From: Diplocarpon mali
Taxonomy: Eukaryota; Ascomycota; Leotiomycetes; Helotiales; Drepanopezizaceae
Assembly: GCA_024741835.1 (NCBI GenBank)
Contig: JAENRP010000097.1
Coordinates: forward strand, 3,733 to 67,732
Reading direction: 5' to 3'
DNA: 64,000 nucleotides
Numbering within the stretch: position 1 is the first letter of the stretch; each line of letters starts with the position of its first letter. Shown piece after piece: positions 1 through 12,082 of the stretch. A model generated the notes under the pieces. It was not told the origin of the DNA and made no database searches. It saw only the letters and a list, made by a program, of their open reading frames with translations. A program made the translations under genes and the position numbers.

Positions 1-148
1 CCCTCCCTCCAGCCGATTTTACAACCCCCAACCACAACACTTTGATCTCGACGGCTCGTCCTACACAACACCACGTACCACAATACACGGCAACCCTCAA
101 ACAATTTCCGCCACCAAGATACGATCCGCTGAGAGGCAGATAAACACC

Positions 149-1919
149 ATGGCGCCTGGTAACCTGCTTGCCACGGCTGACGTAAATCGGATCGAAGCCC
201 CAGTCACATTCAAAGCCTATCTGATGTGCACCTTCGCGTCATTCGGCGGCATCTTCTTTGGCTTTGACTCTGCTTATATCTCTGGTCTCATTCTCCAAAC
301 TGCGTCAAGCGCTCCGGGTCTCTTTGTCGCTGGTCGCCTTATTGCGGGGTCTAGTGAGCGCCATTATCATGTTATATATGAATGAGGTCGCTCCAAAGAG
401 GGTAATAGTCCAGCCCTGCCCGGTATTTATGCCCAGGTGTGCGCTCGGCTGGCTTCTGGACATGAGTGGAGACTAAGGCAGTGAAGTCTAAAATTTCGGT
501 GCTCATACGTTGCTGTCAGGTCCATGGTGCGATTGTCTTCGGTTATCAAATCTGCATTACTATAGGCATCTTGCTCGCGTCTTACGTCAACTATCGTACC
601 CAGAACAGGTCAGCACAGTCCACCCTAGAAGATTCCTTGGCCTTGGGAGTTGAGGAGCAGTTACCTTGTTGTGCTTCCTCCCCTCCTAAGACATCCAAGT
701 CGGATCACTTATTGGTTAATGCACAGAATGGACACTGGATCCTATCATATTCCAATCGCGCTGCAGATGCTTTGGGCCCTGATCCTCTCAATCGCTATCT
801 TCCTTCAAGAGTCGCCCAGATACCATGTGAAGAGTAACCTCGAGATGGAAAACCATGCTTTGATTCGGCTCCATAGAGAAGAGGAGGGATCGCAGATCAC
901 TCGGCAAGTTTTGGCAGAGTTTGTTGCCAAAACAAGCGCGAGATGTCTTTCACCAAGCCTGGCCCTTACTTCAAGTCTTGGGCAGACTATCTCACTGGCA
1001 GCGTCTTCAAGCGATCCTCCAACTTCCATCGAACGATCCTGTGCACGTCCCTTCAGGTAAGCTTGATCTGCCCCCAGTCCACGAGAGGCTATACTTTCGC
1101 ACTGGGGCAGTTTCCTAAGCCCATTTGGGCCCCAGGAGAGCCGCAAAAGCTAACTCTGCGCAGATGATGCAGCAGTAGACTGGGATCAATTTCATCTTCT
1201 ACTTCGGTACCACATTCTTCAAGGAGCTGGACACAATCAGCAACCCGTTCCTGATCGGTCTCATTACCACGCTCGTCAATGTCTGCAGCACCCCGATCTC
1301 GTTCTTTATCATCGAGAAGTTCGGCCGCCGCAACATCCTCATCTGTGGTGCCTGGGGAATGCTGATCTGCGAGTTTATCGTGGGTGTCGTGGGCGTTTCC
1401 GCTACCCGCGAGAGCCAAGACAACAACAGCGCGGTATCTGCCCAAATCGACTTCATCTGCATATACGTTTTCTTCTTTGCGACAACTTGGGGACCGGCAG
1501 CTTGGGTCTTGATCGGCGAGATCTTCTCACTTCCTATCCGCTCCCGCGGCGTCGCCCTCTCGACAGCGAGCAACTGGCTATGGAACTGCATCATCGCCGT
1601 CATCGCCGTCATCACCCCATGTATGGTTGAGAAGCACAAGGGAGAGGCAAACACGGGATCCAAGGTGTTATCCGTTTGGGGGTCGCTTTGCACGGCCTGC
1701 TTTTTCTACGCGATCTTTCTTGTTCCCGAGACCAAGGGCCTCTCGCTTGAGCAGGTCGATCGCATGCTGGAGGAAACCACCCCGATGAGCTCTGCGAAGT
1801 AGGTTCCGCGCAGCACGTGGGCCGTCGATGCGGGCATGGTGAGCAGCGACAAGACACCCCGAGAGGAGCCCGCCGACGCCGAGCACGAGCAGTCTACTGA
1901 CGAGAGCATCGCCCTTTAA
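149..1919 (+). pseudogene. Decayed MFS hexose/monosaccharide transporter
   Basis: The reading resembles a fungal sugar porter of the glucose/hexose transporter family, a plasma-membrane protein with 12 membrane segments. The N-terminus (residues FGFDSAYISG) is joined directly to the segment reading GLFVAGRLIAG, so roughly TM2-TM3 is missing. A frame change follows near 350. Introns at 402-519 and 609-726 still have clean splice signals and restore the family motif reading (VHGAIVFGYQICITIG, then ESPRYHVK). A second frameshift lies near 930. After an intron at about 1057-1163 the motif MMQQ-W-TGINF has TAG (1176-1178) in place of Trp. The long C-terminal part keeps PETKGLSLEQVD. Another TAG (1800-1802) interrupts a frame that continues to TAA at 1917-1919. 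Two stops, two frame breaks and an internal deletion argue for a dead gene rather than sequencing error. Confidence 0.85.
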
Positions 1920-3220
1920 CATGCGATCAACCATGCCTGACGACCTGTTCCCACCGGGTGCGATACCTGCTTCTGTCTTCTGCATGCGTTTCTCATTCCT
2001 GAAATACGATCGCATCGGGCCCTGCTATGGCGGCCATTTGATGGCACCAAAACGGAGACGTGCGGGATGAATCGATACCATCGGTGGAGGCTGGAGCTGT
2101 GAATATGGCGGACGGACTGTAAAGTAGCTAGTCTCGCTCAAGAAGAGCTTTTCTTATGAATTCCCCCCTCGCTCCTGGGCAAGGATGCACGTTGAGTGCA
2201 CGTTTGAAGTGCCTCTCATATGAGATAGATCCAAGCGATTTGAAACGATACGCATAGACGTGATGCTTGATGCCATCGCAGAACCGCATGTGCCACAGGC
2301 GGAAGGATGAAGATAGAAAGAAGTTCAGCCCACACCAATCCGAAGTTTCAAAGGCTAAATATTTGCCTAGGCCCACTACTGTTCAAGAAAAATCTGACCT
2401 GGCCTGAAGCTCTTCGCTTACGGCGAACCCTACAGCGGACCACAGGCCAAGGGAAAATAAACAGATGCCGCTTATCCCGACACGATGACAACACCCTAGT
2501 CAGTAGGAGATGAGGATATGAGGCTGTTTCTCGGCGGCGGCGAATGACATTTATTTCACGTCGAGAGGGCTAAGTAGGCTTGAATACCCACATCCTGCGG
2601 CTTCGTCACCATCTGCCATGAACTTGACCAAGACGGTGGTAAGCCGTTCTATGTTGAGGGGGCCGTCGATCCTCGAATCCGCCTGGATCAGTCGCCATAA
2701 GTGTATCAGCTCGACAAGACCGCCTGCCCTATCTTTTGAGAGCGATTTTGGGCCATTCTTTGCGGACGTCTGCTCCGGATACGCGAACGGCATACACGTC
2801 GGAACGAGCACCTGCAAATTTTGCAGCTGTGTAGAGTGCGCTGATTGTTGACGTATCATGATCGGAGCCGTGATATTGCTGGACGCGAGAAAGAAAGAGA
2901 AAGCATTACTAGGGGTGCTAAGCGGTTTGGGCACGGCTCTTCGGAGCTCGTGCCGGGTTTCCGGCGATTGTTTGTCGGGGCCAGATGCTTAGTACCACAT
3001 GCCGTTGTGCTCATTGTGCTTGCAGGTAAGAGCTTGGGAGATAAACCATCGGTAGCTGGAACATGTACCCGTATACCGGTATAGAATTTACTGAAAATCA
3101 ACGTACTCGACCTATCGTTAGCTGTCTGCCATCGACATTTTGCCAACACCTGATCATGGTATCCCAACTTCCGAATGCCTGCCTTGCGTGAGACCCATAT
3201 AAACATAAATATGTAAGAAT
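1920..3220. other. Intergenic stretch with one weak minus ORF
   Basis: This lies between the transporter pseudogene and the 3' end of the ATRIP-like gene. The only sizeable open frame is on the minus strand at 2551-2934 (127 codons). It has no motif I recognise and no convincing splice partner upstream. It may be chance or a gene remnant. Confidence 0.3.
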
Positions 3221-5660
3221 TCATGAGCCCGAGAAGGCATCGTGAATAGCGTCGCCTTCTTCAGGTGTAACATGCAAGCCAAGCAGCTCGAATGCGAGAC
3301 CTGCAACGTCGGGTTCGATTCCCGATTCCAGGACGAGATTATCCTCTGAGAAATTAAGTCTAGAGAGACACAGCAGGTACTCCTGACACCCACCAGGTAT
3401 AGTGGATAGCTTCTTCTGCAGGTCGAGGTTGTCGTACTTTGTTACTATGTAGTACAGTAGTCGCGTGGCTAAAGTGACAATTCGTGCACTGGAGGCTTGT
3501 TAGCATTACGATATGTTTCCCGGAACTATGAGACATACCTATCCTCGCGTCCCGAACCGAAATCATATAGGTTTTCGATTTTGTCGCTTATGAGAGACAC
3601 AAGCTTCCCCACCAGCTCTTGATGAGCCGCCAACGCGTTGCTTGCGTATGGAGATCGGGTCATGCCAATCAGCAACAGCAGTGCCCGAATCTGCAGATGC
3701 GATACGTCTGCGGCATCCCATTTTTGACCAATTGCTGGCTTCCTCCGGGCTTCCCAATTGGTGCTGTAGACAACATTCCTCGGAGTCTCGGTAAAACAGA
3801 AGGATATTCGATCGATAATATAACCTGGACGATTGTTCATCGTCTCGTCGCCTATCAAAGCACCGAAGCTATCTTTCATTATGCTCGTGGATAAGAGGTC
3901 CAGCATCAACTCAACATCCGTTAGGCCTTGGTTGGGACTGAGCATAAACAGAACGAGGTCCCAGCGCATCGCCTTCCAAAAATTAAGAATATATTCTTGG
4001 CTAGACATGCAACCTTGGGCGACAAGATAAAGGAGGGACATGCAGGCGGTGCAATCAATCCTTTCGTCGTGCGGTACTCTGTTGAATCGAGCGATAGCAA
4101 CACGATCTGTGGTCCGTTGAGCAATTGGTAGCAGCGTGTTGATAATGTGCGGGGCAATTGATGATGTATTGAGTTCCAAGGCAAACGTTAACATGGCCAC
4201 GAATAAGTAAATTGGATCGTACTGCAGGCCGTCGTCAGTAAGTTTATGCACCGAGGACACAGACACTGACGTATTCCTCTTCAAAACATTGGCTCCATAT
4301 AGAGATCAACAGCTCGCAGAAGTCAATAATTAGATCTTTGGACTGTTTCCTGAATCCAAGCGATGGAATTCTGCCAAGTATGATTGCTTGAAATGATTCG
4401 TGCGGAGCTGATGGATAGGCATGCTTCCCAAGCTCTTCGAAAGTGCGGAGCTTCTTACCGTCAACACGGTGATCTAGCATCATTCCGAGAAACTTCAAGG
4501 GCGAGTTAGTGGGACTGCCTGATACTGGACAGTAGGACAGCTTACGTCAAACCGTTCGTCTTGAATGCCCAGCCTTGCGATGAGAGCATCATCCAGTACA
4601 GGTATATTCTGGCCAGGATCCTTGGATGTCGGCTCCTCGCTTCGAATGACCTGCAAAGCCCCGGCCGGACTTTCAATAGTTTTCCGCTTTCTTTTCCCAG
4701 GTTTAGGAGGAGTGCCCGGATTTCGCCTCTGGAACTTCGACGGCGATCCTCTCGACGGCGATAGAACCTCGATTTCTTCGTCGTCGAATCCATCCCGATG
4801 TGCAAACGCCTTGTTCTTTTTAGGAGTTGAAGTCAAGTCGGTTCCCTTCTTTTCCGCCTCTCTTGCCTTATTTGACCTGCGAACACGCTCCGACTCCTCG
4901 GCCAAGTCCCTTTTCATGAAGTCTCTCTCCGTAGCAGCGCTCTTCTCGGCTATTCGGGCTGCCTCCAATTCCTTCTGTTGTTTTGCTATCTTATCTTCAC
5001 CGAGCTTCCGTGCAGTAGCAAGTTCTCGTTCGTATTCCTTGAGCGACGTTTCATGCTTTCTTCGGACGATCGAGATCTCTCCAGCCTTGGCATTAATGTC
5101 GTTCTTGAGACTGTCGCGCTCTCTGGTGAGCTTTGTCTGCTTAGCAAAGTTCAGAATTCATAGGCAACGGGCCAAACCTCTTCGACCATCTGCCGTAATC
5201 GCTCCGCCTCTGGATCCTGTTGGGTCGCTTGGGCACTTCCTTGAGCAGCCCCCATAGAATCATGTTCAGCAGAATGTCGAGACTGCAAAGGGGGCAGAAT
5301 GGCCGGATTGTATCGAGATTGATTATAATTGGGAGGAGGGCCTGGCCACTGCCGACTGGGCAAGTTGAGTTTGGGATTGACATGTTCTCGCTGTGACGTT
5401 TGAGCTGGATTGCTCCGATGGGGGTAATTAACAGCGGCCACCGTACTTCGAGACTCGTCGATCACAACGGCATCATCCAGGTCCTCGTCGTCGAACTCGT
5501 CACCATAGTCCGAGGAAGGCGGGGGGTGCAATCGCGGGGCCTGGGTCTGGGCTTGTGTAAACTGGATGGCATTGTTCTCTAGCTCGTCAAGAGTATCTTC
5601 GGGCAGAGCGTCGAGATCCTCGTCGGCGAAGAAGCTATCTCCATCGTCGTATCCAGCCAT
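3221..5660 (-). CDS. uvsD: ATRIP/Rad26-like DNA damage checkpoint protein (UvsD)
   Basis: Predicted partner of the ATR-family kinase, which it brings to RPA-coated single-stranded DNA after replication stress or UV damage in the nucleus. Proposed exons from the ATG: 5660-5178, 5136-4546, 4492-4271, 4221-3539, 3488-3221, with introns of 41-54 bp. These give 748 aa in one continuous frame. The N-terminus is acidic (DDGDSFFADEDLDAL), matching the RPA-binding checkpoint-recruitment motif of ATRIP proteins, followed by FTQAQTQ. Residues about 150-235 are a Lys/Glu/Arg-rich coiled coil (TRERDSLKND onward). A basic linker with KPGKRKRK follows, then a helical C-terminal half. The first intron has an unusual GTTTGG donor and is only 41 bp, so that junction is the least certain. 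It is divergent from the CDP-DAG synthase gene. Family assignment rests on architecture and remembered similarity to Aspergillus UvsD. Confidence 0.75.
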
Positions 5661-6363
5661 CCCAAGGAGTCTTCATTGAGTCGTCAGCAATATCGAAACT
5701 TCTCTGGTCGTCCGAGCCTGAGCCCAATCGAAGCCTCATGGGCTGGTTTGACGCGATTTTGCCGTCAGCCACCGTCTTCGGTACCGGAATTTCAATACTC
5801 CGAATCGCTCCGTTCGGTTTCGAATTTTGAGCCCAGGGCATGGGTAAAGGAAGATTTCCAAAAAGTGCATTACACTTTTTTATTTATTTACACTTCAAAC
5901 TTCGCTTCCAAGAAATAGCTATTCCTGCTTCATTCATGCGTCTTTCTAGAGCGTGCAACGCGAGAAAACGTGCCAGTTATTGTTCCAGGAAGTGGGTCTC
6001 GAGACGAAAGCTTGGAACCCCTAAACCCGACTTGCCAGGCGCTTCGGGCGCGTCACGGCACTGCACTGTCCAGCGTCACCTCATTCGTGCCTCGACAGCA
6101 TCCACATCCGCCAGCTCACATACCTCACAATAATTCAAGTCAGCACTCTCCTCCTCCTCCTCTGATTCTCCTAGATCATTCTCGGTATCACCAGTCTCTG
6201 CATATATCGACCATCTCCATGACTGCGCCTGGGGCATAAGAAAAATCTCCGCCTTGGCAAACCAAAATCTACCTCAACTCAAGGCACAAAACAGTATAGC
6301 GGAAGAGGAGGGACAGCCGCATTCTACTCCGCTCGACTCTCATCCACGTCCAGAAAAAACAAG
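5661..6363. promoter_or_regulatory. Divergent promoter region, uvsD / CDS1
   Basis: About 700 bp separate the start codons of two divergently transcribed genes, so both promoters and 5' UTRs must lie here. It contains CT-rich tracts (6141-6170) close to the CDS1 start, as is common in fungal promoters. No specific operator was recognised. Confidence 0.5.
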
Positions 6364-7923
6364 ATGGCTAAACCGCGCCGTAACATTAAGTTCAACCATC
6401 GTAATGGTCACAGTTCTGGCGCAGACGGGAGAAGGAACAGCTTCTCGGACATCAGTGAAGCCGCGTCAGATCAAGGGTCTTCTACTCAGTCGAAGACTGG
6501 CCACGATGGCACATTAGATGTGAGTTTGCTCGGCCAGCAAAGCTAGATGCGTCATGCTAACTTGTCTGTGAGTCGCAGGAACCCCCTGTGTCCGAATATG
6601 AGAAGAAAAAGGCAACTTTCATCACTCGGTCAATATGGACGTTTGTGATGATAGGGGCGTTCTTCGGGGCTATGTTCATGGGCCACATCTACATTATTGC
6701 AATAGTGACCGCGGTGCAAATCGTCTCCTTCAAGGAGGTAATTGCGATTGCAAATGTCCCTAGCCGCGCGCGACGACTGAAGTTCACAAAAGCTTTGAAC
6801 TGGTATTGGCTAGCAACAACAATGTACTTCCTTTACGGGGAGAGCGTGATCTACTACTTCAAGCATATTGTCTTGGTCGACAAGGTGCTTCTGCCGTTCG
6901 CGACTCATCATCGGTTCATCAGCTTTATGCTCTATGTTATAGGTAATACAATCAAGGATACCGCTGTAAAAGGACTAACATAGTCTTAGGGTTCGTCTTC
7001 TTCGTTGCCTCCCTGCAAGCAGGCCACTACCGATTCCAATTTACACAGTTCGCATGGACTCATATGGCACTGTACCTCATTGTGGTACAGGCCCACTTCA
7101 TCATGAACAATGTCTTCGAAGGAATGATCTGGTTCTTCCTACCTGTGTCCCTGGTCATTTGCAATGATATCTTTGCTTATATATGCGGAATCACATTTGG
7201 CCGAACACAACTCATCAAGCTCTCACCCAAGAAGACAGTAGAGGGTTTTGTTGGTGCTTGGATTCTTACCATCGTCTTCGGAGTGGGCATGACCAATGTC
7301 CTGATGCGCTTCAAGTACTTCATCTGCCCTGTGAATGTAAGCACTCTATGCTCTGCCGCCAAAGGATATATGCTAAGCATACCCAGGATCTTGGAGCAAA
7401 CATCTGGACTGGTCTCCAGTGTACACCCAACCCTGTGTTCCTTCCCCGTCTCTACCACCTCCCTATATGGTTTCCCTTCTTCCAGTCCTTCCGCATGGCC
7501 CCTATGCAAGTCCACATTCTGGTCTTCGGGACCTTCGCTTCCCTCATCGCCCCCTTCGGTGGCTTTTTCGCATCCGGCCTGAAGCGCACTTTCAAGATCA
7601 AGGATTTTGGAGACTCGATTCCTGGTCACGGGGGAATCACCGACCGCATGGACTGCCAATTTATCATGGGATTCTTCGCATACATGTACTATCACAGCTT
7701 CATCGCGGTCTACAAAGTGTCTCTCGGAGGCGTTATTGAAAGTGCCATCAACGGACTGACCGCAGAGGAGCAAATGGAGCTGGTGAAAGGCATTAGCAAG
7801 CATCTCCACAATCAGGGTGTCATTCCTGAGGGGGTAGGTTGTTCAGACACTTTCCTCAACTGCGACCGTACTAACACGCTTTAGATACTGGACTGCTTGA
7901 ACCTTGCAGTTCGCAGGAGATAA
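6364..7923 (+). CDS. CDS1: Phosphatidate cytidylyltransferase (CDP-diacylglycerol synthase)
   Basis: Makes CDP-diacylglycerol from phosphatidic acid and CTP at the ER membrane, the branch point to phosphatidylinositol and other phospholipids. Exons 6364-6519, 6579-6942, 6990-7336, 7387-7833 and 7885-7923 (introns 47-59 bp) give 450 aa, close to the eukaryotic family length. A hydrophilic N-terminus of about 60 residues precedes several membrane segments (TFVMIGAFFGAMFMGHIYII; VFFVASLQ; IWFFLPVSLVICNDIFAYI). Family hallmarks are visible: NDIFAYICGITFGRT, LSPKKTVEGFVGAW, and near the C-terminus RTFKIKDFGDSIPGHGG with DRMDCQ. The last exon encodes only 12 residues (ILDCLNLAVRRR). The pieces join without any frame conflict, so the model is firm. 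Confidence 0.93.
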
Positions 7924-8842
7924 GATTGATATCTCTTGTCTTACGAATGACGAATTTTCAACATATGTTTTGACTGGGTTTGCTTGTGTAAAAACAACAC
8001 CCTTCTACCCTACACGACTATGATTGTGGAGGAATCTTATGGGGGCTCAAGCAAGTTCTTGCCAAATGGCAATCCGGACTTCTGGAGCTGCCCATACTGC
8101 ATCGGGTTCAGGAGGCAGTTTCTAGTATTCAGAGCGAGGTTCAGTGGGTCATGGACGCGTACTGACATTGGCCGGTCTCAAGCTACACCATTGGGTAATG
8201 AAAAGCATGAAAGTTAGCACATCGATGTTGCGGCGACTCTGGGTGACATTCGCGACAGTAGCGCCGCAGCAGCACCGCATGTGCTCGAGGCCAGGCCCGG
8301 CAGGCCCAGAGGCATGAATTGTATAGGTAGAGGAGTCACAAATAATGTAAAGACGCTCCGCCGGTCCTCTGGAGGCCATCTCCGTGTGGGTTGTGCCCCC
8401 CTTCCAGCACGAGAACAAAATAGCATCAACAAGCGCCGTGAGCCTGGATGTTGGTGACTTCCCCGGCCCCCTCTAGCAGAAACAAATGCACGCATTCCGA
8501 CACACGCGTGTATGATTATTGACTGTAGAGTCGCGAGTGATTTGCGCTCTTGGCTGGGTACGCAAGGTCGGCCTGGTATCGGCAGATGGGGGGAAAGTTG
8601 TCAACAGGAGAACAAGCATCTGTTTTCTATTCTTGTTGTCGTGCTATCGTGCAGTGCTTCCGTGGTCGCACTTTCCCTGTGGGCAAAGTCCATTGTGTCG
8701 GACCCCCACCCAGGTACTTTCCTACCTCGTCTACTCTCTGATCCAAGATCCTGAGGTTGACAAACACATTGTTCTCATCCTCATCCTCACTCAGCAGTCT
8801 GGGTATTTCTCTTTTCCAGGCCGTGCCGCTGGCTATTCCAAC
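7924..8842. other. Intergenic, CDS1 3' end to pepsin-like gene promoter
   Basis: About 0.9 kb with no supported gene. The open frame that begins upstream of the pepsin-like gene at 8519 runs into its signal peptide. The residues before 8843 look unlike a secretory leader, so I treat them as 5' flank. Confidence 0.4.
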
Positions 8843-10409
8843 ATGCTGTGTCTGTGTCGGGTTCTGGTACTGGCATGGCTCATCCTGATAGGTACGATAG
8901 ACGCGATGACAACGACGTCCACGCTGCCGCCGGTGTTCTATACGGTCTCGCGCCGCTCCGGTTGCTTTCCGGCACCGCACACGGCGAATTTGACATATCT
9001 TCTGAGGGAGCTGGAGGCGGTTGAGGGCCGCTTCAGTGCTACGACGCGGGACTTCAACGGCAACAAGGTGGTCCGCAGACCGAGACGCTCGCGTGGGACA
9101 CAAGCAAGTTCGATCCTGCTCGGAGAGGTGGGAAGAGAAGGGAATTGGTTTGCAGACCTGAAGATCGGTGAACCAGCGCAGACGGTGGATATGGATCTGG
9201 ACATGCTGACGGCGGATTGGTGGGTGATGAGTACGAGCAGCTCGAAAGGCAGCTGGTTCCTAGACTTCAACAGCAAAACATACGGTACATCGAGCCCTAC
9301 AGCGCAGAGATAAGAATAGAGAGTGAGCAGCGTACTGACAGTACTCAGTCGACTCGGAGGCTCCAATTGCATTCCCCACGTGTCGAGAACCTATGGATGT
9401 CGTCCACCTGCCTACTCTCCACCGGACCGTCCAAATCTCCTTTGCTCATTGCAGGCCTGCGAAGCAGTGGATCCAAGCTTTGCTCCCCTCCGGAGCATAC
9501 CTTGGGCTTGCGCCGTCAGCATCGCTGAGCCAAACCAAAACCGTTGGGATGTTGCAGCAGTTGCTTGCCAAGAATGTCATAGAGGTCCCCATTTGGTCTA
9601 TACTGCTGATCAATGGAAATGAGGGGGTATTCAGCGTAGGGGGAACATCTTTAGCTTCAGTGAGACAGACTGAAACAGCAGCGGACGCAGTGCTAGGTCC
9701 AGGCGATCATCACGGGACCAAGAGCGACACGGTGAAAGGAGAGCCAGCCGACGGCCCCAAAGACTGGAAATGGGTCAAGGTTCACGGCGCGGAGGGGTGG
9801 TGGCAGATCCTCATGAGAGGGGTTTGGGTGGATGGCATCAAAGTGCTAGACAACCAGCCTATCGTCCTCGACGTCAGTGAGCATATTTAAATCAGAGGTA
9901 AAAGTCTTACGTCGAGCAGGTCAACACGCCATTCATTGTCGCTCCCCCACTAGCAGCTCGCTCTTTCTACTCCTCCATATACGGAAGCAAACAGCTCTCG
10001 GCTCCCTATGACCAGTTTCATGCCTATCCGTGCTTCAATCCGCCCAAGATAGACTTCGAATTTGAGCACTGGAATTTCCAGGTCCTGAGCGGGAAGAGAG
10101 ATCCTGGTGCTTTCTCGCCAGGAGGGAGGTTCTCGCTGGGGAGGATGGCTCTGGGTAGCGGATACTGTATCGGAATTGTGGTGGAGTCTAGGATGGGCCT
10201 CGGAACGCCTTTGGATGGAGGGAAGGCCAGATCAGGTGCCAGTCTGGTTGGCGGCGACGGTCTCGCTGATGTATGGATCATCGGCGAGCCCTTTTTTCGA
10301 GATGTCCAAGTTGCCTTCAACGTGAGTTCCCCAACGCGACAGTAAGCATGGTCCTGATAGCGTCGGTTGGCAGTGGAAGGAGAGGGAAGTTGGTATGCAG
10401 AGGGCTTGA
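8843..10409 (+). CDS. Secreted pepsin-like (A1 family) protein with altered active-site motifs
   Basis: Exons 8843-9284, 9349-9872, 9920-10321 and 10374-10409 (introns 47-64 bp) join to 467 aa. The start is chosen because it gives a clean signal peptide (LCLCRVLVLAWLILIG). The fold markers of aspartic proteases are present: NWFADLKIGEPAQTVDMDLD in the N-lobe, SGAYLGLAPS as flap/psi-loop equivalent, NTPFIVAPPLAARSFY in the C-lobe, and VWIIGEPFFRDVQVAFNW near the end. Where peptidases have Asp-Thr-Gly, this protein reads D-M-L (in DLDMLTADWWV) and D-V-N-T (in VLDVNTPFIV). Both aspartates remain but the Thr-Gly partners do not, so activity is doubtful. It could be an inactive homologue with a binding role. 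The last exon of 11 codons (WKEREVGMQRA) is the least certain. Confidence 0.72.
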
Positions 10410-12082
10410 CGTGATGGCTGACAAGGTGGCTGAAAATACGGAATCCTTACCTACCGCCTCTCTACGCCACACATCTCGGATTTTCCACATTACGAGGGGA
10501 AATGGTATGGATTTTGAAACAGTGAAGCACAAATGTATCTAGGTGTGTTGGAAGGATGATCAAGCCGAACCACAGGTAAGCGGGGTACCTCTCCGCTGTT
10601 CTCGGAGCCAAAAGTACGAAGCAGGGAGAGTCTGTAGAATCCTGTCTGCACGGTGTGGAGATGGAGTGCGAATTGTCGCTGGGGGTCACGCTTCCGGTGG
10701 ATGCGTAGTAGCCAGACGACGGGTTCGATCCGCAGGGGTGGGACATGGAATCGCACCCACCGATTGATCATCGCATGTTTGCTGCTCGCTTGTGGGGAAA
10801 TATTCTTGCCCGCCCACAGGTTCAGGAGTCCAAGACGAAGTGCTGAAGACCCCATGTTAAGCGAGGCCGCCGCAAAGGGGTCGGACGGGAAGTAAACAAT
10901 AGCCGTCTCGGTGACATGGCTCGAGCGCCAGCAAGGCGCTGGGATGCATCGAGGTCCCCACAGTAGCTTGTTAGGCGAGCGCGCCAAGGCCAGCATAAAC
11001 TTATGCATTCAAGTGGGCCTGGAGGATCCTCGGAGGAGACGGTCCGCCGGAGCCTCTCCAACTTGACGTCCCATGCAAGGCTACTCTCATGGAGAACTCG
11101 TGAGAACTCATGAGAGCTCATGGAGAACTCATGGAGAACTCTCAGAAGTGCCGCTTGAGCGAATATCGACCGCGCGCCGTACTTGACGCTCCGCACGATC
11201 TGCTCCCAACCCACGCACCCGAACACCGACCTGTCCCGAAAGTATTGCAAGACCCCGACGAGCCGCCTCCGTGCCTTTGCCGCGGCGCGCGCGACCGGTG
11301 GGAGAACTGGGGACCGAGATACTTCGCGGCCCTGGAGCGTGTGAGGGAGCCGCCTCCTCCGAAGTGAGAGCTTTCTCGGTGGCAGGCATCACGGTCGACT
11401 CGGTACGGGGTATCCCAGGTCGCGCGCTGGCCATCGGCCGGGCTGGGCAGAGGGAGCAGAGCGTGCTGGGCAGCTAGCTAGACCGGCGTCGAGAGACGGC
11501 GGCGTGCGTGAGGCCGTGAGCATTCGTTCCATCCAGCCCGAGTCCGCGATGTCGATTGTTGCCAGCGATGATTTGGGCCTCGCTGGCTCGACACGGAGAC
11601 ATCAAGCTGACGCTTTGCGATTCGAGCCTCACGTACGCGAGTGCGAGCGGACTGTTTCGCCTTCGCATTTCTCGGCCGCCCGGGCAAAGCGTTCGGTCGG
11701 ACTCATATCAGCCCGCCAAACAGCACAAACCCCCTAGGGACCTCTCGCTCCTCCGCCACTCTTGGAAGCTCAGTTGCCAATCTCTTGCTGCTCCTCCACT
11801 CGGAGAGGTTGGGCATGCGCGAGGACCTACCGACTCACATCTCGCATCGTCCCAACGTATGAAAACGCCAATCCTCGCTCTGGACAAAGTACGCGCATCT
11901 CATATCTGGCTACCGAGGTTCCTATCCTACCCATGCCCACACCCAGACCACGAGACTCCGGAGGCGGTCTATCGAATTTTAATCCAAGTCCATCCTCAAC
12001 GCCGTGATCACCAGCTTTCCCGTCATCCATCCGTCGTGTGTCTGGCTACCCCCCCGGAGTGCGTTGTGGAATCACATCAGGA
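10410..12082. other. Long intergenic stretch without a supported gene
   Basis: Open frames here overlap one another on both strands and carry no recognisable motif. The only structure I noticed is a run of short direct repeats built on CATGGAGAACTC at about 11088-11142. It may hold UTRs or an unrecognised or decayed gene. Confidence 0.35.
11088..11142. repeat. Short direct repeats, CATGGAGAACTC core
   Basis: Four or five adjacent variants of the 12-mer CATGGAGAACTC (some shortened to GTGAGAACTC) occur within about 55 bp. They lie in otherwise featureless intergenic DNA. Confidence 0.55.

Noticed and set aside
3318..3335. tRNA T-arm-like string (TCGGG-TTCGATT-CCCGA) on the plus strand
   Set aside because: It lies inside the last coding exon of the uvsD gene, no matching acceptor or D-arm is present at the right distance, and the coding frame explains the sequence.
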